A DNA stretch of 64,000 bases from an uncultured Acetatifactor sp. Lineage in GTDB: Bacteria > Bacillota > Clostridia > Lachnospirales > Lachnospiraceae. A program made the translations under genes and the position numbers. A model generated the notes under the pieces. The model made no database searches. It had not been told where the DNA came from and saw nothing but the letters and a program-made list of their open reading frames with translations. The stretch covers positions 94,433-158,432 of the forward strand of contig CAKRZO010000006.1 of the NCBI GenBank assembly GCA_934433135.1, read 5' to 3'. This document shows, piece by piece, positions 9,334 through 17,193 of the stretch. Numbering within the stretch: the stretch's first letter is position 1; every line of letters begins with the position of its first letter.

Positions 9334-9385
9334 GTAACAGTTCAACCAGGCATTCAAAAAAATCGCGAATGTCGTGTCTGAACTG
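9334..9385 (+). repeat. Short family A repeat in the ABC-F leader
   Basis: GTAACAGTTCA at 9334 and TGTCTGAACTG ending at 9385 are inverted ends around an inner CATTC/GAATG arm. The copy lies between the ABC-F promoter (9400-9428) and its ribosome site, so it is transcribed in the 5' leader and would fold as a hairpin there. Confidence 0.7.
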
Positions 9386-9399
9386 CCGCCTTGCCTACC

Positions 9400-9428
9400 A
9401 TTATACATCATTCTGGGAAGCTTGTCAT
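9400..9428 (-). promoter_or_regulatory. Promoter for the ABC-F gene
   Basis: On the minus strand -35 ATGACA (9423-9428) and -10 TATAAT (9400-9405) are separated by exactly 17 bases. Transcription would start near 9393 and give a leader of about 80 bases containing the repeat hairpin. Confidence 0.75.
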
Positions 9429-9484
9429 GCTTTCTGTTTGAATCCGGCACAATGGAATCCATTATCGAACAGATCCTTGAAACC

Positions 9485-9508
9485 AAAAAATGCCAGAAAG
9501 TCTTTCTG
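9485..9508 (-). terminator. Terminator after the ATPase-nuclease cassette
   Basis: On the minus strand the palindrome CAGAAAGACTTTCTG is followed by GCATTTTTT, 15 bases after the nuclease stop codon. Confidence 0.6.
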
Positions 9509-9523
9509 ACAAACTATCTGGCT

Positions 9524-10126
9524 TTAACCTACAATTCGAAATATTTGAGAATCATATGTATCGGAATCAACTACAGATACTCTGCAATTTATCCATTGCA
9601 GCTTTTTATTCATACTGTCCTGCAATGCTTTCATTATCATCTTTTTCGTACGTGTTTTACCTCCAAAGTCTCCTTCCAAAAACAGAATTACGTATTTCTT
9701 TTTGGAATCATCTGAAAAGGTATCCTTTGATAAAAATTGAATAAAGGCTTCAAATTCTTTCACGCAATCCTTTATATTCATAAACGATTTTGCCCCAACC
9801 AAAGCAGCCACAGTCATTGCCGCCTTCTGTGCCACTTCAATATCCAAGCTGTCCCGCCCTTCCACATTGACCAAAGTGTGTGATGTATTTCTTTTTTGAT
9901 TATTCGGTGCGATTCGCCAACGGCAATTTCCCTCATCACCGGTGCAGTTTTTTACCTCTATAAAAGCAATTTTGTCTTTATCTACGGATATAAAATCTAC
10001 GCCTTTGGCCTCCGGCAATTTATTAAAATAGTCTCGATAAAATTTTGTATCATCAAATTTTAATACGCTACTATATTCAGGAAAACGAAATTTTAATCCA
10101 CTTTCTTCCTTGATATCAGTCTCCAT
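9524..10126 (-). CDS. PD-(D/E)XK-like nuclease of a two-gene ATPase cassette
   Basis: I do not recognise a named family. The 200-residue protein has the arrangement GVD(44)FISVDKDKIAFIE(57)VK(59)N, an Asp followed by a beta strand and E-x-K, which is the core of PD-(D/E)XK nucleases. The rest is mixed alpha/beta without membrane segments. The start at 10126 has AGAGGA just upstream and overlaps the end of the ATPase gene by 11 bases, so the two are translated together. The pairing resembles known ATPase-plus-nuclease anti-phage modules (AbiL, PARIS and OLD-like logic), but a TOPRIM fold cannot be excluded. Function is inferred from motif and context only. Confidence 0.65.
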   Translation of the reverse strand: METDIKEESGLKFRFPEYSSVLKFDDTKFYRDYFNKLPEAKGVDFISVDKDKIAFIEVKNCTGDEGNCRWRIAPNNQKRNTSHTLVNVEGRDSLDIEVAQKAAMTVAALVGAKSFMNIKDCVKEFEAFIQFLSKDTFSDDSKKKYVILFLEGDFGGKTRTKKMIMKALQDSMNKKLQWINCRVSVVDSDTYDSQIFRIVG

Positions 10127-11180
10127 AAATAATCCTCTGTTCTCTGTCATACATTGCATCAAATTCCTGCATAATTGCATTATGTTCCAAATCAGATGCC
10201 GAGCTTTTCATTTCATAATGAACATCTTGTGTCGCATCATCCCTGTATAATGACACAAAACGAATATCCATTTTTTCAGGGTTCAATTCCGGATAAGCCG
10301 TTATCATATTAAATTCCTGCTGAATAAAATAATCATGGGTAGAGACAAAAATCTGTACTCCCATCTGTGCTAATACAATCAAGGCCTGAACAATCGGACG
10401 AATCATTTTCGGATTCATATTCGCCTCCGGCTCATCCCAGAATAAAATAGTATTCTTATTCAGACTTCCCGAAAGAATCATGTATATAATCATAGATAAC
10501 TTTCTATATCCATCTGAAAGCAATCCCATTTCAAATTCTCCCTCTCCCTTTATTTTGAAATAGAATTTTTTATTTTTCTGGACAATCTGCCCTTTCATAA
10601 TGTTCTCCAGACTGCTTAATACCTGATTTTGTTCCGTTGTATTAGGCCCCTTTGAAAGCGGTCGATCCAAAAGTTTCGCCAGGTCATAGTACATTTCTTC
10701 AAAATCGATATGATATTCATCATATAAAGATACGAAATGTTCTACTGTAGAAATCATCTCTTTCGTTGGAATATAAATAACATCATATTTTCCCGCTTTT
10801 TCACCCTGTTCTACAAAAACATCTGCATGATTTTCCTGCCGGTTTCCAAATCCAACGGAAATTTTTTGTTTTTTCTCTAATTCAATAGAAAATTCAGTTC
10901 GATTGCTTCCCTGCTTACGGCTCACCAATCTACCGATCTTCATTTCGTCCGGTCGAAATACACCTTGAATTTTCTGAACAAAGAGTTGCTCTTCCATTTC
11001 CTTCGTCAATGTATCTTTACTACCATTACTTAGAGGTTTTATTAAAGAGTACATCACTTTTAAGAGTGTCGTTTTTCCGGTACTGTTTTCGCCACAGATA
11101 ATGTTAATATTATCTGACCAGTTGATTTCTGCACTCTCAAAAGCCATAAAATTATTTAATGTCAATTTTCTAATCTTCAT
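10116..11180 (-). CDS. SMC/OLD-like AAA ATPase (AAA_15/AAA_21 type), putative defence
   Basis: The 354-residue protein is a single ABC/SMC-type ATPase. It begins MKIRKLTLNNFMAFES, then Walker A GENSTGKTT (residues 30-38), a signature-like LLSDGYRKLS (220-229), Walker B ILFWDEPEANMNP (245-257) and H-loop FVSTHD (278-283). It stops soon after, so unlike OLD or GajA it carries no C-terminal TOPRIM domain; the nuclease is a separate overlapping gene downstream. The pair has its own promoter (11297-11325) and terminator, as expected of a mobile defence cassette, and looks AT-richer than its neighbours. Biological role is inferred. Confidence 0.8.
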   Translation of the reverse strand: MKIRKLTLNNFMAFESAEINWSDNINIICGENSTGKTTLLKVMYSLIKPLSNGSKDTLTKEMEEQLFVQKIQGVFRPDEMKIGRLVSRKQGSNRTEFSIELEKKQKISVGFGNRQENHADVFVEQGEKAGKYDVIYIPTKEMISTVEHFVSLYDEYHIDFEEMYYDLAKLLDRPLSKGPNTTEQNQVLSSLENIMKGQIVQKNKKFYFKIKGEGEFEMGLLSDGYRKLSMIIYMILSGSLNKNTILFWDEPEANMNPKMIRPIVQALIVLAQMGVQIFVSTHDYFIQQEFNMITAYPELNPEKMDIRFVSLYRDDATQDVHYEMKSSASDLEHNAIMQEFDAMYDREQRIIYGD

Positions 11181-11296
11181 ACTCGTTTACTACCTCGTTT
11201 TCTTTATTGCATATTGCTTAAGAATCCGTAATTTCATTTTACTCCGCGTTTTCCGCCTTTTCATACGTTTTATTTACAAGGAATCTTATTGTGACT

Positions 11297-11325
11297 ATTT
11301 TACCATAAATACATAGTTTTATCAA
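11297..11325 (-). promoter_or_regulatory. Promoter of the ATPase-nuclease cassette
   Basis: On the minus strand -35 TTGATA (11320-11325) and -10 TAAAAT (11297-11302) are 17 bases apart, about 117 bases upstream of the ATPase start. In the 330-base gap 11181-11510 I see only this promoter and the terminator at 11402-11456. Confidence 0.7.
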
Positions 11326-11401
11326 TAAAATCATGAAAATCAACCAAAGCATTTTCTCACTCCTCCTTCGGTTCCTGCAATGACAGAGGATCCTTAAAGC
11401 T

Positions 11402-11456
11402 AAAAAAAGCCGGGAAGAAGATCTGACTCAAAAGGGAGTCGTTCTTCTTCGCCGGC
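11402..11456 (-). terminator. Long terminator after the GH13 gene
   Basis: On the minus strand a long interrupted stem starts with GCCGGCGAAGAAG, closes with CTTCTTCCCGGC, contains an inner GACTC/GAGTC arm, and is followed by seven T residues. Confidence 0.9.
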
Positions 11457-11510
11457 TGATAAGCCAACAACAAGAATAATACTTTTGCAAGTGTGCACTA
11501 TCTGTATACA

Positions 11511-12863
11511 TTAAGAACGCATTTCTTCCATCACCAGATACCCTCTTGCGCCCAGTTCAAACCGCCCCGGCTGCGAACGTTCCGCCCTATGAGAAAGCAG
11601 AATGTCACCCTTGTCAGCCTGTCCCGCAAGACCTTTTAGGCAGACGCTGCAGGCATAATCCGCCGTATTGGCTATGACAATGATTTGCTCGTTATCGGTA
11701 AAACGCTGAAAAGCGATAACCGTATCTTCCTGATCGTTTTCCAGCCAGAGTGTCTTTCCGGTCCGGAGAACCTCTTTCTCTTTTTTGAGCCGATTGAGTT
11801 TCTTTAAGATTTCCTGACGGCGCAGGCTGTAATCCGCAGAAGCAATGGATCGGTCAGTTACCTCATAACCGCCTCTGTAAAAACGGTTGCCGAAGAAATT
11901 AATCCCGGCGCTGTCGCCCAGTTCATTCCCGCAGTAAACCATGGGAATGCCGTCCATGCAGTAATTAACCACCTCAATCAGTTCCATTCCGTCATGTCCG
12001 GCAAGAATTTCCGTTCTCACCGGCCAGTCCGTTGCCGTGTCATGATTATCAATGTCCCGAAGCAGCAGCCCCCCTGCCGGAATCTCTTTTGTCCGCGCTT
12101 CATAACGTTCCTTCAGATACTTTACGGTAAGCTTACCGGCAAAGACTCCGTACAAATCTTCATGCCAGTCAAAACAGTATGAGGCATCAAAAGCCCCTTC
12201 CAGATACTCCCAGTTGCTGCCTTCATTGATCAACACGGCATCCGGCTTAATGGCACGGATTCTTCTGCGGCCTTCCGCCCAGAAATCCAGCGGGACATCC
12301 GCTCCCACATCGCAGCGAAAGCCGTCCACATCCAGAACACCGATATAGTAAGTCATGTTGCACCACAGATACTCCCTTAATCCCGGGCACTTAAAATCCA
12401 GGTATGGGAAGTTCCAGATAGTGCAAATGGTATTACCGTCCGCGTCCTGCTTTGCAAATTCCGGATGGGTTTTCAGAATCGATGCATTAGGACCGATATG
12501 TAAATAAACCAGATCCAGAATGACCTTCAATCCAAGGCGGTGCGCTTCCTTTACAAAGTCTTCCAGATCCTCCATCGTACCGTACTCCGGATCAATTTTA
12601 AAATAATCATTCATCCGGTAGGGATTCTTGGGATTGCCTGTCCCGGAAGCAATCTGTCTGCTGCTCCAATAGGCAGGATCCATGGAATCATCTTCCTCGA
12701 ATATCGGGCAAAGATATATTACCCCGAATTCGAGATCTGCCAGAAAAGGCAGCTGTTTTATCACGGATCGAATCGTTCCCTCCTCATTAAAGGTTCTCGG
12801 CATTATCTGGTAAATCGCAGATGCCGCCAGCCACTGCGGCGGTGTTAAAGCATGTCTTCTCAC
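11511..12863 (-). CDS. GH13 alpha-amylase family glycosidase
   Basis: The 450-residue enzyme has the alpha-amylase TIM barrel with the three catalytic carboxylates in place: nucleophile Asp185 in DGFRCDVG, acid/base Glu214 in LINEGSNWE and Asp275 in DIDNHDTA. A C-terminal beta domain follows. There is no signal peptide, so it acts on imported or stored alpha-glucans, which fits the nearby glycogen genes, though it is not in their operon. I chose the GTG at 12863 because a GGGAGG site lies 9 bases upstream; the ATG at 12899 has none. Specificity within GH13 is not decided. Confidence 0.88.
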   Translation of the reverse strand: MRRHALTPPQWLAASAIYQIMPRTFNEEGTIRSVIKQLPFLADLEFGVIYLCPIFEEDDSMDPAYWSSRQIASGTGNPKNPYRMNDYFKIDPEYGTMEDLEDFVKEAHRLGLKVILDLVYLHIGPNASILKTHPEFAKQDADGNTICTIWNFPYLDFKCPGLREYLWCNMTYYIGVLDVDGFRCDVGADVPLDFWAEGRRRIRAIKPDAVLINEGSNWEYLEGAFDASYCFDWHEDLYGVFAGKLTVKYLKERYEARTKEIPAGGLLLRDIDNHDTATDWPVRTEILAGHDGMELIEVVNYCMDGIPMVYCGNELGDSAGINFFGNRFYRGGYEVTDRSIASADYSLRRQEILKKLNRLKKEKEVLRTGKTLWLENDQEDTVIAFQRFTDNEQIIVIANTADYACSVCLKGLAGQADKGDILLSHRAERSQPGRFELGARGYLVMEEMRS

Positions 12864-13028
12864 AATTTTTTCCTCCCGGCAATAAAAGCCTATATCCATT
12901 TTGTTACTTTTATTCTAAAAGAAAAACCTGCAAGAATCGTATCCTATCTTATGAAATTTGTAAACTATTTTATGATAATGTAACAGCGCGTGTGAACTGT
13001 GGCGTATAAACCGTTTTCTTGACTTTTC

Positions 13029-13057
13029 TTGACAAACCTCTCCTCTTGTTATATAAT
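13029..13057 (+). promoter_or_regulatory. Consensus promoter of the marR-ABC-ABC operon
   Basis: -35 TTGACA (13029-13034) and -10 TATAAT (13052-13057) are both perfect and 17 bases apart, so this should be very strong unless repressed. The start site (about 13064) falls inside a GTTGC-n4-GCAAC dyad. Confidence 0.9.
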
Positions 13058-13058
13058 A

Positions 13059-13142
13059 GTTGCGTATGCAACAGTTGTTGCCGCAACAATTGTTCTCGCA
13101 ACAATTGTTATCGCAACGATTGACACTACAACGATTATCGAA
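13059..13142 (+). repeat. 15-bp tandem operator-like array in the marR leader
   Basis: A dyad GTTGC-GTAT-GCAAC (13059-13072) starts two bases after the -10 box. From 13068 five consecutive 15-base units begin GCAACAGTTGTT, GCAACAATTGTT, GCAACAATTGTT, GCAACGATTGAC and ACAACGATTATC. The units are themselves near-palindromes and decay downstream. The array sits between the promoter and the MarR ribosome site, so it is the likely MarR operator. It is also open in frame with marR (repeated Gln-Gln-Leu pentapeptides), but no ribosome site precedes that extension. Confidence 0.85.
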
Positions 13143-13152
13143 AGGATTTTTT

Positions 13153-13587
13153 ATGCCCACTTTAATGCGTCAAATCAACTTAATCAGCCGTTGTGCGGAG
13201 CGTTACCGCGCACAGCACTTTAAGGATCTGGGACTTTGCTCCCCTCACCACAGTTATCTGCTGGCCGTCTGTAAAAATCCGGGAATTTCCCAGGAACAGT
13301 TGGCAGAACACATCTGTGTGGATAAAAGCAATGTGACAAGGCAGTTAACCTTTCTGGAAAATGCCGGGTATATTGAACGGAAAGTGTGTCAGGAAGATAA
13401 AAGAATTACTCTGGTCTATCCTACTGAAAAAGCGCAGGAAGTTCTTCCTTCCATACGAAACGTGATTTCTTCCTGGAATGCCTATATCACACAGGACTTA
13501 ACCGAAGAGGAAGAAAAGCTCTTAGGCAGCCTGATTGAAAAAGTCTGTTTCCGCGCCAGACAATGCGGAAAGGAGCAGGAAGCATGA
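13153..13587 (+). CDS. MarR family transcriptional regulator
   Basis: This 144-residue MarR-type winged-helix protein has a central helix-turn-helix with wing (ISQEQLAEHICVDKSNVTRQLTFLE, then AGYIERKVCQEDKRITLVYPT) and helical dimerisation ends. It is first in an operon with two ABC half-exporters and overlaps the next gene by 4 bases. It probably represses this operon by binding the leader array and is released by a drug or metabolite. The ATG at 13153 is chosen for its AAAGGA site; an upstream in-frame TTG would add the repeat-encoded Gln/Leu-rich tail. Confidence 0.92.
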   Translation: MPTLMRQINLISRCAERYRAQHFKDLGLCSPHHSYLLAVCKNPGISQEQLAEHICVDKSNVTRQLTFLENAGYIERKVCQEDKRITLVYPTEKAQEVLPSIRNVISSWNAYITQDLTEEEEKLLGSLIEKVCFRARQCGKEQEA

Positions 13588-15311
13588 AATTTCTCTACCG
13601 TTATTGCAGACCCTATGCAGCCGCCATGCTTTTGGGTCTGTGCATCAAAACCACGGGGACGCTGATCGAACTGGCTCTGCCCTACATATTAAGTTACATT
13701 CTGGATGACGTGGTTCCCCATGACGGCAGACTTTCGCTGATTATTCTCTGGGGCGGCGTCATGATTTTCTGCGCCCTGATTGCTTTGATCTGCAATGTGA
13801 AAGCCAATCGTATGGCCTCCAAAGTGGCCAGGGATACGGCAAGACAAATCCGTCATGACCTGTTTTACCGCACCATGACCCTCTCCTGCAGTCAGATTGA
13901 TGCTTTCAGCATTCCCTCCCTGGAATCCAGATTGACCACTGACACTTATAACGTCCACAACTTTATCAGCCGCATCCAGAGACTGGGTGTCCGGGCTCCG
14001 CTTCTTCTGACCGGCGGCATGATTGTAACACTGATTATGGATCCTTTCCTTTCCCTGGTGATGCTGGCCGTTCTTCCGGTGATCTTTCTTACGGTTTATC
14101 TGATTTCTCTCTTCGGCGTAAAACTGTATGTCAACGTACAGACAGCTGCAGATCACATGATCCGTGTGGTGCGGGAAGATTCCCAGGGAATCCGGGTAAT
14201 TAAGGCTCTGTCCAAGACCCGAAAAGAGCAGGAACGTTATGACCGGGTCAACCAAAAGCTGGTTGCGGCGGAGAAAAAAGCCGGACTTACCATGGGACTG
14301 GTAAATCCTTTGATGAGTCTTCTGATGAATCTGGGAATTACTTTCGTGGTACTGGTAGGCGCCTACCGCGTGATGGGCAACAAAACCGAACCCGGTAAGA
14401 TCATTGCTTTCACACAATACTTTACCATGATCTCTACCGCAACATTGTCCATTACCCGTATTTTTATGATGTATACCAAGAGCGCCGCCTCGGCAGGCAG
14501 AATTGCCGAAGTCATTGACGCTCCGAAAGATCTGCTTTTATACCGGGAAGCCGACTTCCCGGCTCTTTACCATGCCCCTTACCTTTCTTTTGACCATGTA
14601 TGCTTTTCTTATAACAAAAAGAAAAATAATCTGGAGGACATTCACTTTTCCCTTGCCAAAGGACAGACCCTTGGCATAATCGGTGCCACCGGAAGCGGAA
14701 AGACCACCCTGGTAAATCTGCTGATGCGTTTTTACGATGTGGACAACGGAAATGTCCGCATTGAGGGAAAAGATGTCCGAACCATACCGGAAAACGAACT
14801 TCGTTCCCGTTTCGGCATTGTCATGCAAAATGACTTTCTGTATGCGGATACCATTGCCGAAAATATCCGCTTCGGCCGTAATCTTTCCGAAGAGCAGATT
14901 ACGCGGGCAGCCTGGATTGCCCAGGCGGAAGAATTTATCAACGCGCTTCCGGACAAGTATGAACACCGGCTGACGCAGAAAGGCTCCAACCTTTCCGGCG
15001 GTCAGAAGCAAAGACTCCTGATTGCAAGAGCCCTTGCCGCAGATCCGGAAATTCTGATTCTGGATGATTCTTCTTCCGCACTGGATTACAAAACCGACGC
15101 CGCACTGCGCAATGCCATTGCCCGAAACTGCAGCCATACCACGACTGTGATCATTGCCCAGAGAGTCAGTTCCGTCAAAAACTGCAGCCTGATTCTGGTA
15201 TTGGACGAAGGCCGCATTATCGGCTCGGGCACCCATCGGGAATTACTTAAATCCTGCGATATTTACCGTGAAATCAGCGACTCACAGATGGGAGGGAGCT
15301 TCCTTGACTAA
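13584..15311 (+). CDS. ABC exporter half-transporter with degenerate ATP site (subunit 1)
   Basis: The 575-residue protein has six membrane helices followed by one ATPase domain, the layout of multidrug and lipid exporters. Walker A is GATGSGKTT and the signature LSGGQKQRL is intact, but Walker B reads LILDDSSSALD: the catalytic Glu is Asp. Together with the altered signature in the next gene, this is the pattern of heterodimeric exporters (BmrCD, LmrCD, TM287/288) with one degenerate ATP site. The ATG overlaps the marR stop (ATGA) and has AAGGAG upstream. The exported substrate is unknown. Confidence 0.93.
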   Translation: MKFLYRYCRPYAAAMLLGLCIKTTGTLIELALPYILSYILDDVVPHDGRLSLIILWGGVMIFCALIALICNVKANRMASKVARDTARQIRHDLFYRTMTLSCSQIDAFSIPSLESRLTTDTYNVHNFISRIQRLGVRAPLLLTGGMIVTLIMDPFLSLVMLAVLPVIFLTVYLISLFGVKLYVNVQTAADHMIRVVREDSQGIRVIKALSKTRKEQERYDRVNQKLVAAEKKAGLTMGLVNPLMSLLMNLGITFVVLVGAYRVMGNKTEPGKIIAFTQYFTMISTATLSITRIFMMYTKSAASAGRIAEVIDAPKDLLLYREADFPALYHAPYLSFDHVCFSYNKKKNNLEDIHFSLAKGQTLGIIGATGSGKTTLVNLLMRFYDVDNGNVRIEGKDVRTIPENELRSRFGIVMQNDFLYADTIAENIRFGRNLSEEQITRAAWIAQAEEFINALPDKYEHRLTQKGSNLSGGQKQRLLIARALAADPEILILDDSSSALDYKTDAALRNAIARNCSHTTTVIIAQRVSSVKNCSLILVLDEGRIIGSGTHRELLKSCDIYREISDSQMGGSFLD

Positions 15312-17115
15312 CTTAAATCCAACCAAAAAACACAGTCCGGTATTTTCCAGACTGCTGCGTTACCTGCTTCACTATTTTCCCCTGGCGGGCACAGGACTTG
15401 TACTCTCCTTGTGTTCCAACTATCTTTCCCTTTTGGGACCCAGATACTTAGGCGCTGCCATTGATGCCATTTCCGCCGAAGACGGGGTGAACCTTCCCGT
15501 GGTTTGGGTTAATTTCCGCTACATGCTTCTGTGTTATCTGATCTCCGCGCTTTTTGCCTACCTTTTGACTTTCGTTATGACGCATTTAAGCCAGCGGATT
15601 ACTTATACCATGCGCAGACAGCTTTTTGAAAATCTGACCGTGCTTCCTGTTTCCTATTTTGATACCCATCCCACCGGGGATATTGTCAGCAGGATTTCTT
15701 ACGATATCGATACGGTCAACGCTTCCCTGTCTACGGATCTGGTGCAGGTTCTGACCAGTATTTGTACCGTAGCCGGTTCGCTGTATTTTATGCTTCGGAT
15801 TTCCGTACCGTTGATTCTGGTCTTTGTGATTACGGTACCGATTTCCATCCTTTTTACCAAAATAAAAGCAAAGCGCATTCAGCCCCTGTTCCGGAAACGC
15901 TCCCGTAAACTCGGAGAACTGAACGGCTTTGCGGAGGAAATGCTTTCCGGTGCCAAAACCATTAATGCCTATAGCCGCGCAGAAACGATTACAGGAAAAT
16001 TTGACGAACGTAACGTAGATGCGGTGGATGCTTATTATGAAGCCGACTATTACGGCTGCATGATCGGCCCGGGTGTAAATTTCATCAATAATCTGTCGAT
16101 TTCCCTGGTTATGATTTTCGGCGGCATCCTGTATCTGTTTTCCCAAAGCGGAAAGGTTGCTCCGGCTTCCGTATGGTTTCTGACGCTGGGCGGCGTGACA
16201 CAGTTTATCATGTATTCCAGAAAGTTTGCCGGACCTATCAATGAATTTGCCAATATCATCAGTGAATTCCAGTCCGCTTTCACCGCAGCGGAACGAATCT
16301 TCCGCATTATGGATGAAAAGCCGGAAGAAGCCGACCGGCCCGGTGCCCGTGTTTTAAACGCCCCCAGGGGGGAAGTGGTTATGCAGAATGTAGCATTCGG
16401 TTACACACCGAAAAAAACCGTTCTTCATCATTTGTCTCTCCACGCTACGCCGGGACAAACCATTGCAATCGTAGGCCCCACCGGTGCCGGGAAAACAACC
16501 ATTATCAACCTGCTGATGCGCTTTTATGACGTAGGCAGCGGACAGATTCTGATTGACACTTCCGACATCCGGGAGCTGACCAGAGACAGTCTGCGGGGCA
16601 CTTACACAATGGTTTTGCAGGATACCTGGCTTTTTTACGGCACGATTCTGGAGAATATTACTTACGGTCGGGAAGATGCTACCTTTGAAGAAGTGGTTGC
16701 TGCTGCGAAAGCTGCCAGAATTCATAACTTCATCGAGCATCTTCCCAATGGCTATCAGACGCTGTTATCAGACGATGGGGTCAACATTTCCAAAGGACAG
16801 AAACAGCTGATCACCATCGCCCGGGCAATGCTTCCCAAGAGCCGCATGTTGATCTTGGACGAAGCAACCTCTAACGTGGATTCCCGCACGGAGATCCAGA
16901 TTCAGGCCGCCATGAACGCCCTGATGGAGAACCGCACCTGCTTTGTCATCGCCCACAGACTCTCTACCATTCAGAATGCCGACCGGATTCTCGTGGTAAA
17001 GAACGGAGATGTCATCGAACAGGGAACCCATGAAGAACTCTTGCAGCAGAAAGGATTTTACGCCTCCCTCTACTACTCACAGTGGACTACGGTGCAGGAT
17101 ACAACATGTGGATAA
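15304..17115 (+). CDS. ABC exporter half-transporter with canonical Walker motifs (subunit 2)
   Basis: The 603-residue partner of the preceding gene has six membrane helices, Walker A GPTGAGKTT, a full Walker B LILDEATSNVD with the catalytic Glu, and a signature altered to ISKGQKQ. Subunit 1 contributes the intact LSGGQ to this site, so the pair should have one active and one degenerate ATP site. The TTG at 15304, behind GGGAGG, overlaps the upstream stop by 8 bases, so synthesis is coupled. It ends the MarR-regulated operon. Confidence 0.93.
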   Translation: MTNLNPTKKHSPVFSRLLRYLLHYFPLAGTGLVLSLCSNYLSLLGPRYLGAAIDAISAEDGVNLPVVWVNFRYMLLCYLISALFAYLLTFVMTHLSQRITYTMRRQLFENLTVLPVSYFDTHPTGDIVSRISYDIDTVNASLSTDLVQVLTSICTVAGSLYFMLRISVPLILVFVITVPISILFTKIKAKRIQPLFRKRSRKLGELNGFAEEMLSGAKTINAYSRAETITGKFDERNVDAVDAYYEADYYGCMIGPGVNFINNLSISLVMIFGGILYLFSQSGKVAPASVWFLTLGGVTQFIMYSRKFAGPINEFANIISEFQSAFTAAERIFRIMDEKPEEADRPGARVLNAPRGEVVMQNVAFGYTPKKTVLHHLSLHATPGQTIAIVGPTGAGKTTIINLLMRFYDVGSGQILIDTSDIRELTRDSLRGTYTMVLQDTWLFYGTILENITYGREDATFEEVVAAAKAARIHNFIEHLPNGYQTLLSDDGVNISKGQKQLITIARAMLPKSRMLILDEATSNVDSRTEIQIQAAMNALMENRTCFVIAHRLSTIQNADRILVVKNGDVIEQGTHEELLQQKGFYASLYYSQWTTVQDTTCG

Positions 17116-17156
17116 ACACGGGTAGAGTGCACATGCGCACCAAATAAGGTACGCAC

Positions 17157-17177
17157 GGCGCACCTGTTCGGTGCGCC
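17157..17177. terminator. Hairpin between convergent exporter and GH105 genes
   Basis: A perfect 8-bp stem (GGCGCACC, 5-base loop, GGTGCGCC) lies between the two convergent stop codons. T-tracts are weak on both sides, so efficiency is uncertain. Confidence 0.6.
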
Positions 17178-17193
17178 GGCTGTTGTTCTCCTC

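Noticed and set aside
9524..11180. Classification as an OLD/Gabija system
   Set aside because: The ATPase ends shortly after the H-loop with no TOPRIM domain, and no UvrD-like helicase gene is adjacent.
13059..13142. CRISPR-like tandem repeat
   Set aside because: The unit is only 15 bases, has no spacers and no cas genes are near; a regulator array fits better.
13689..15236. Long minus-strand open frames (242 and 232 residues) inside the exporter genes
   Set aside because: They are shadows of the ABC exporter genes, with no family resemblance or ribosome sites.
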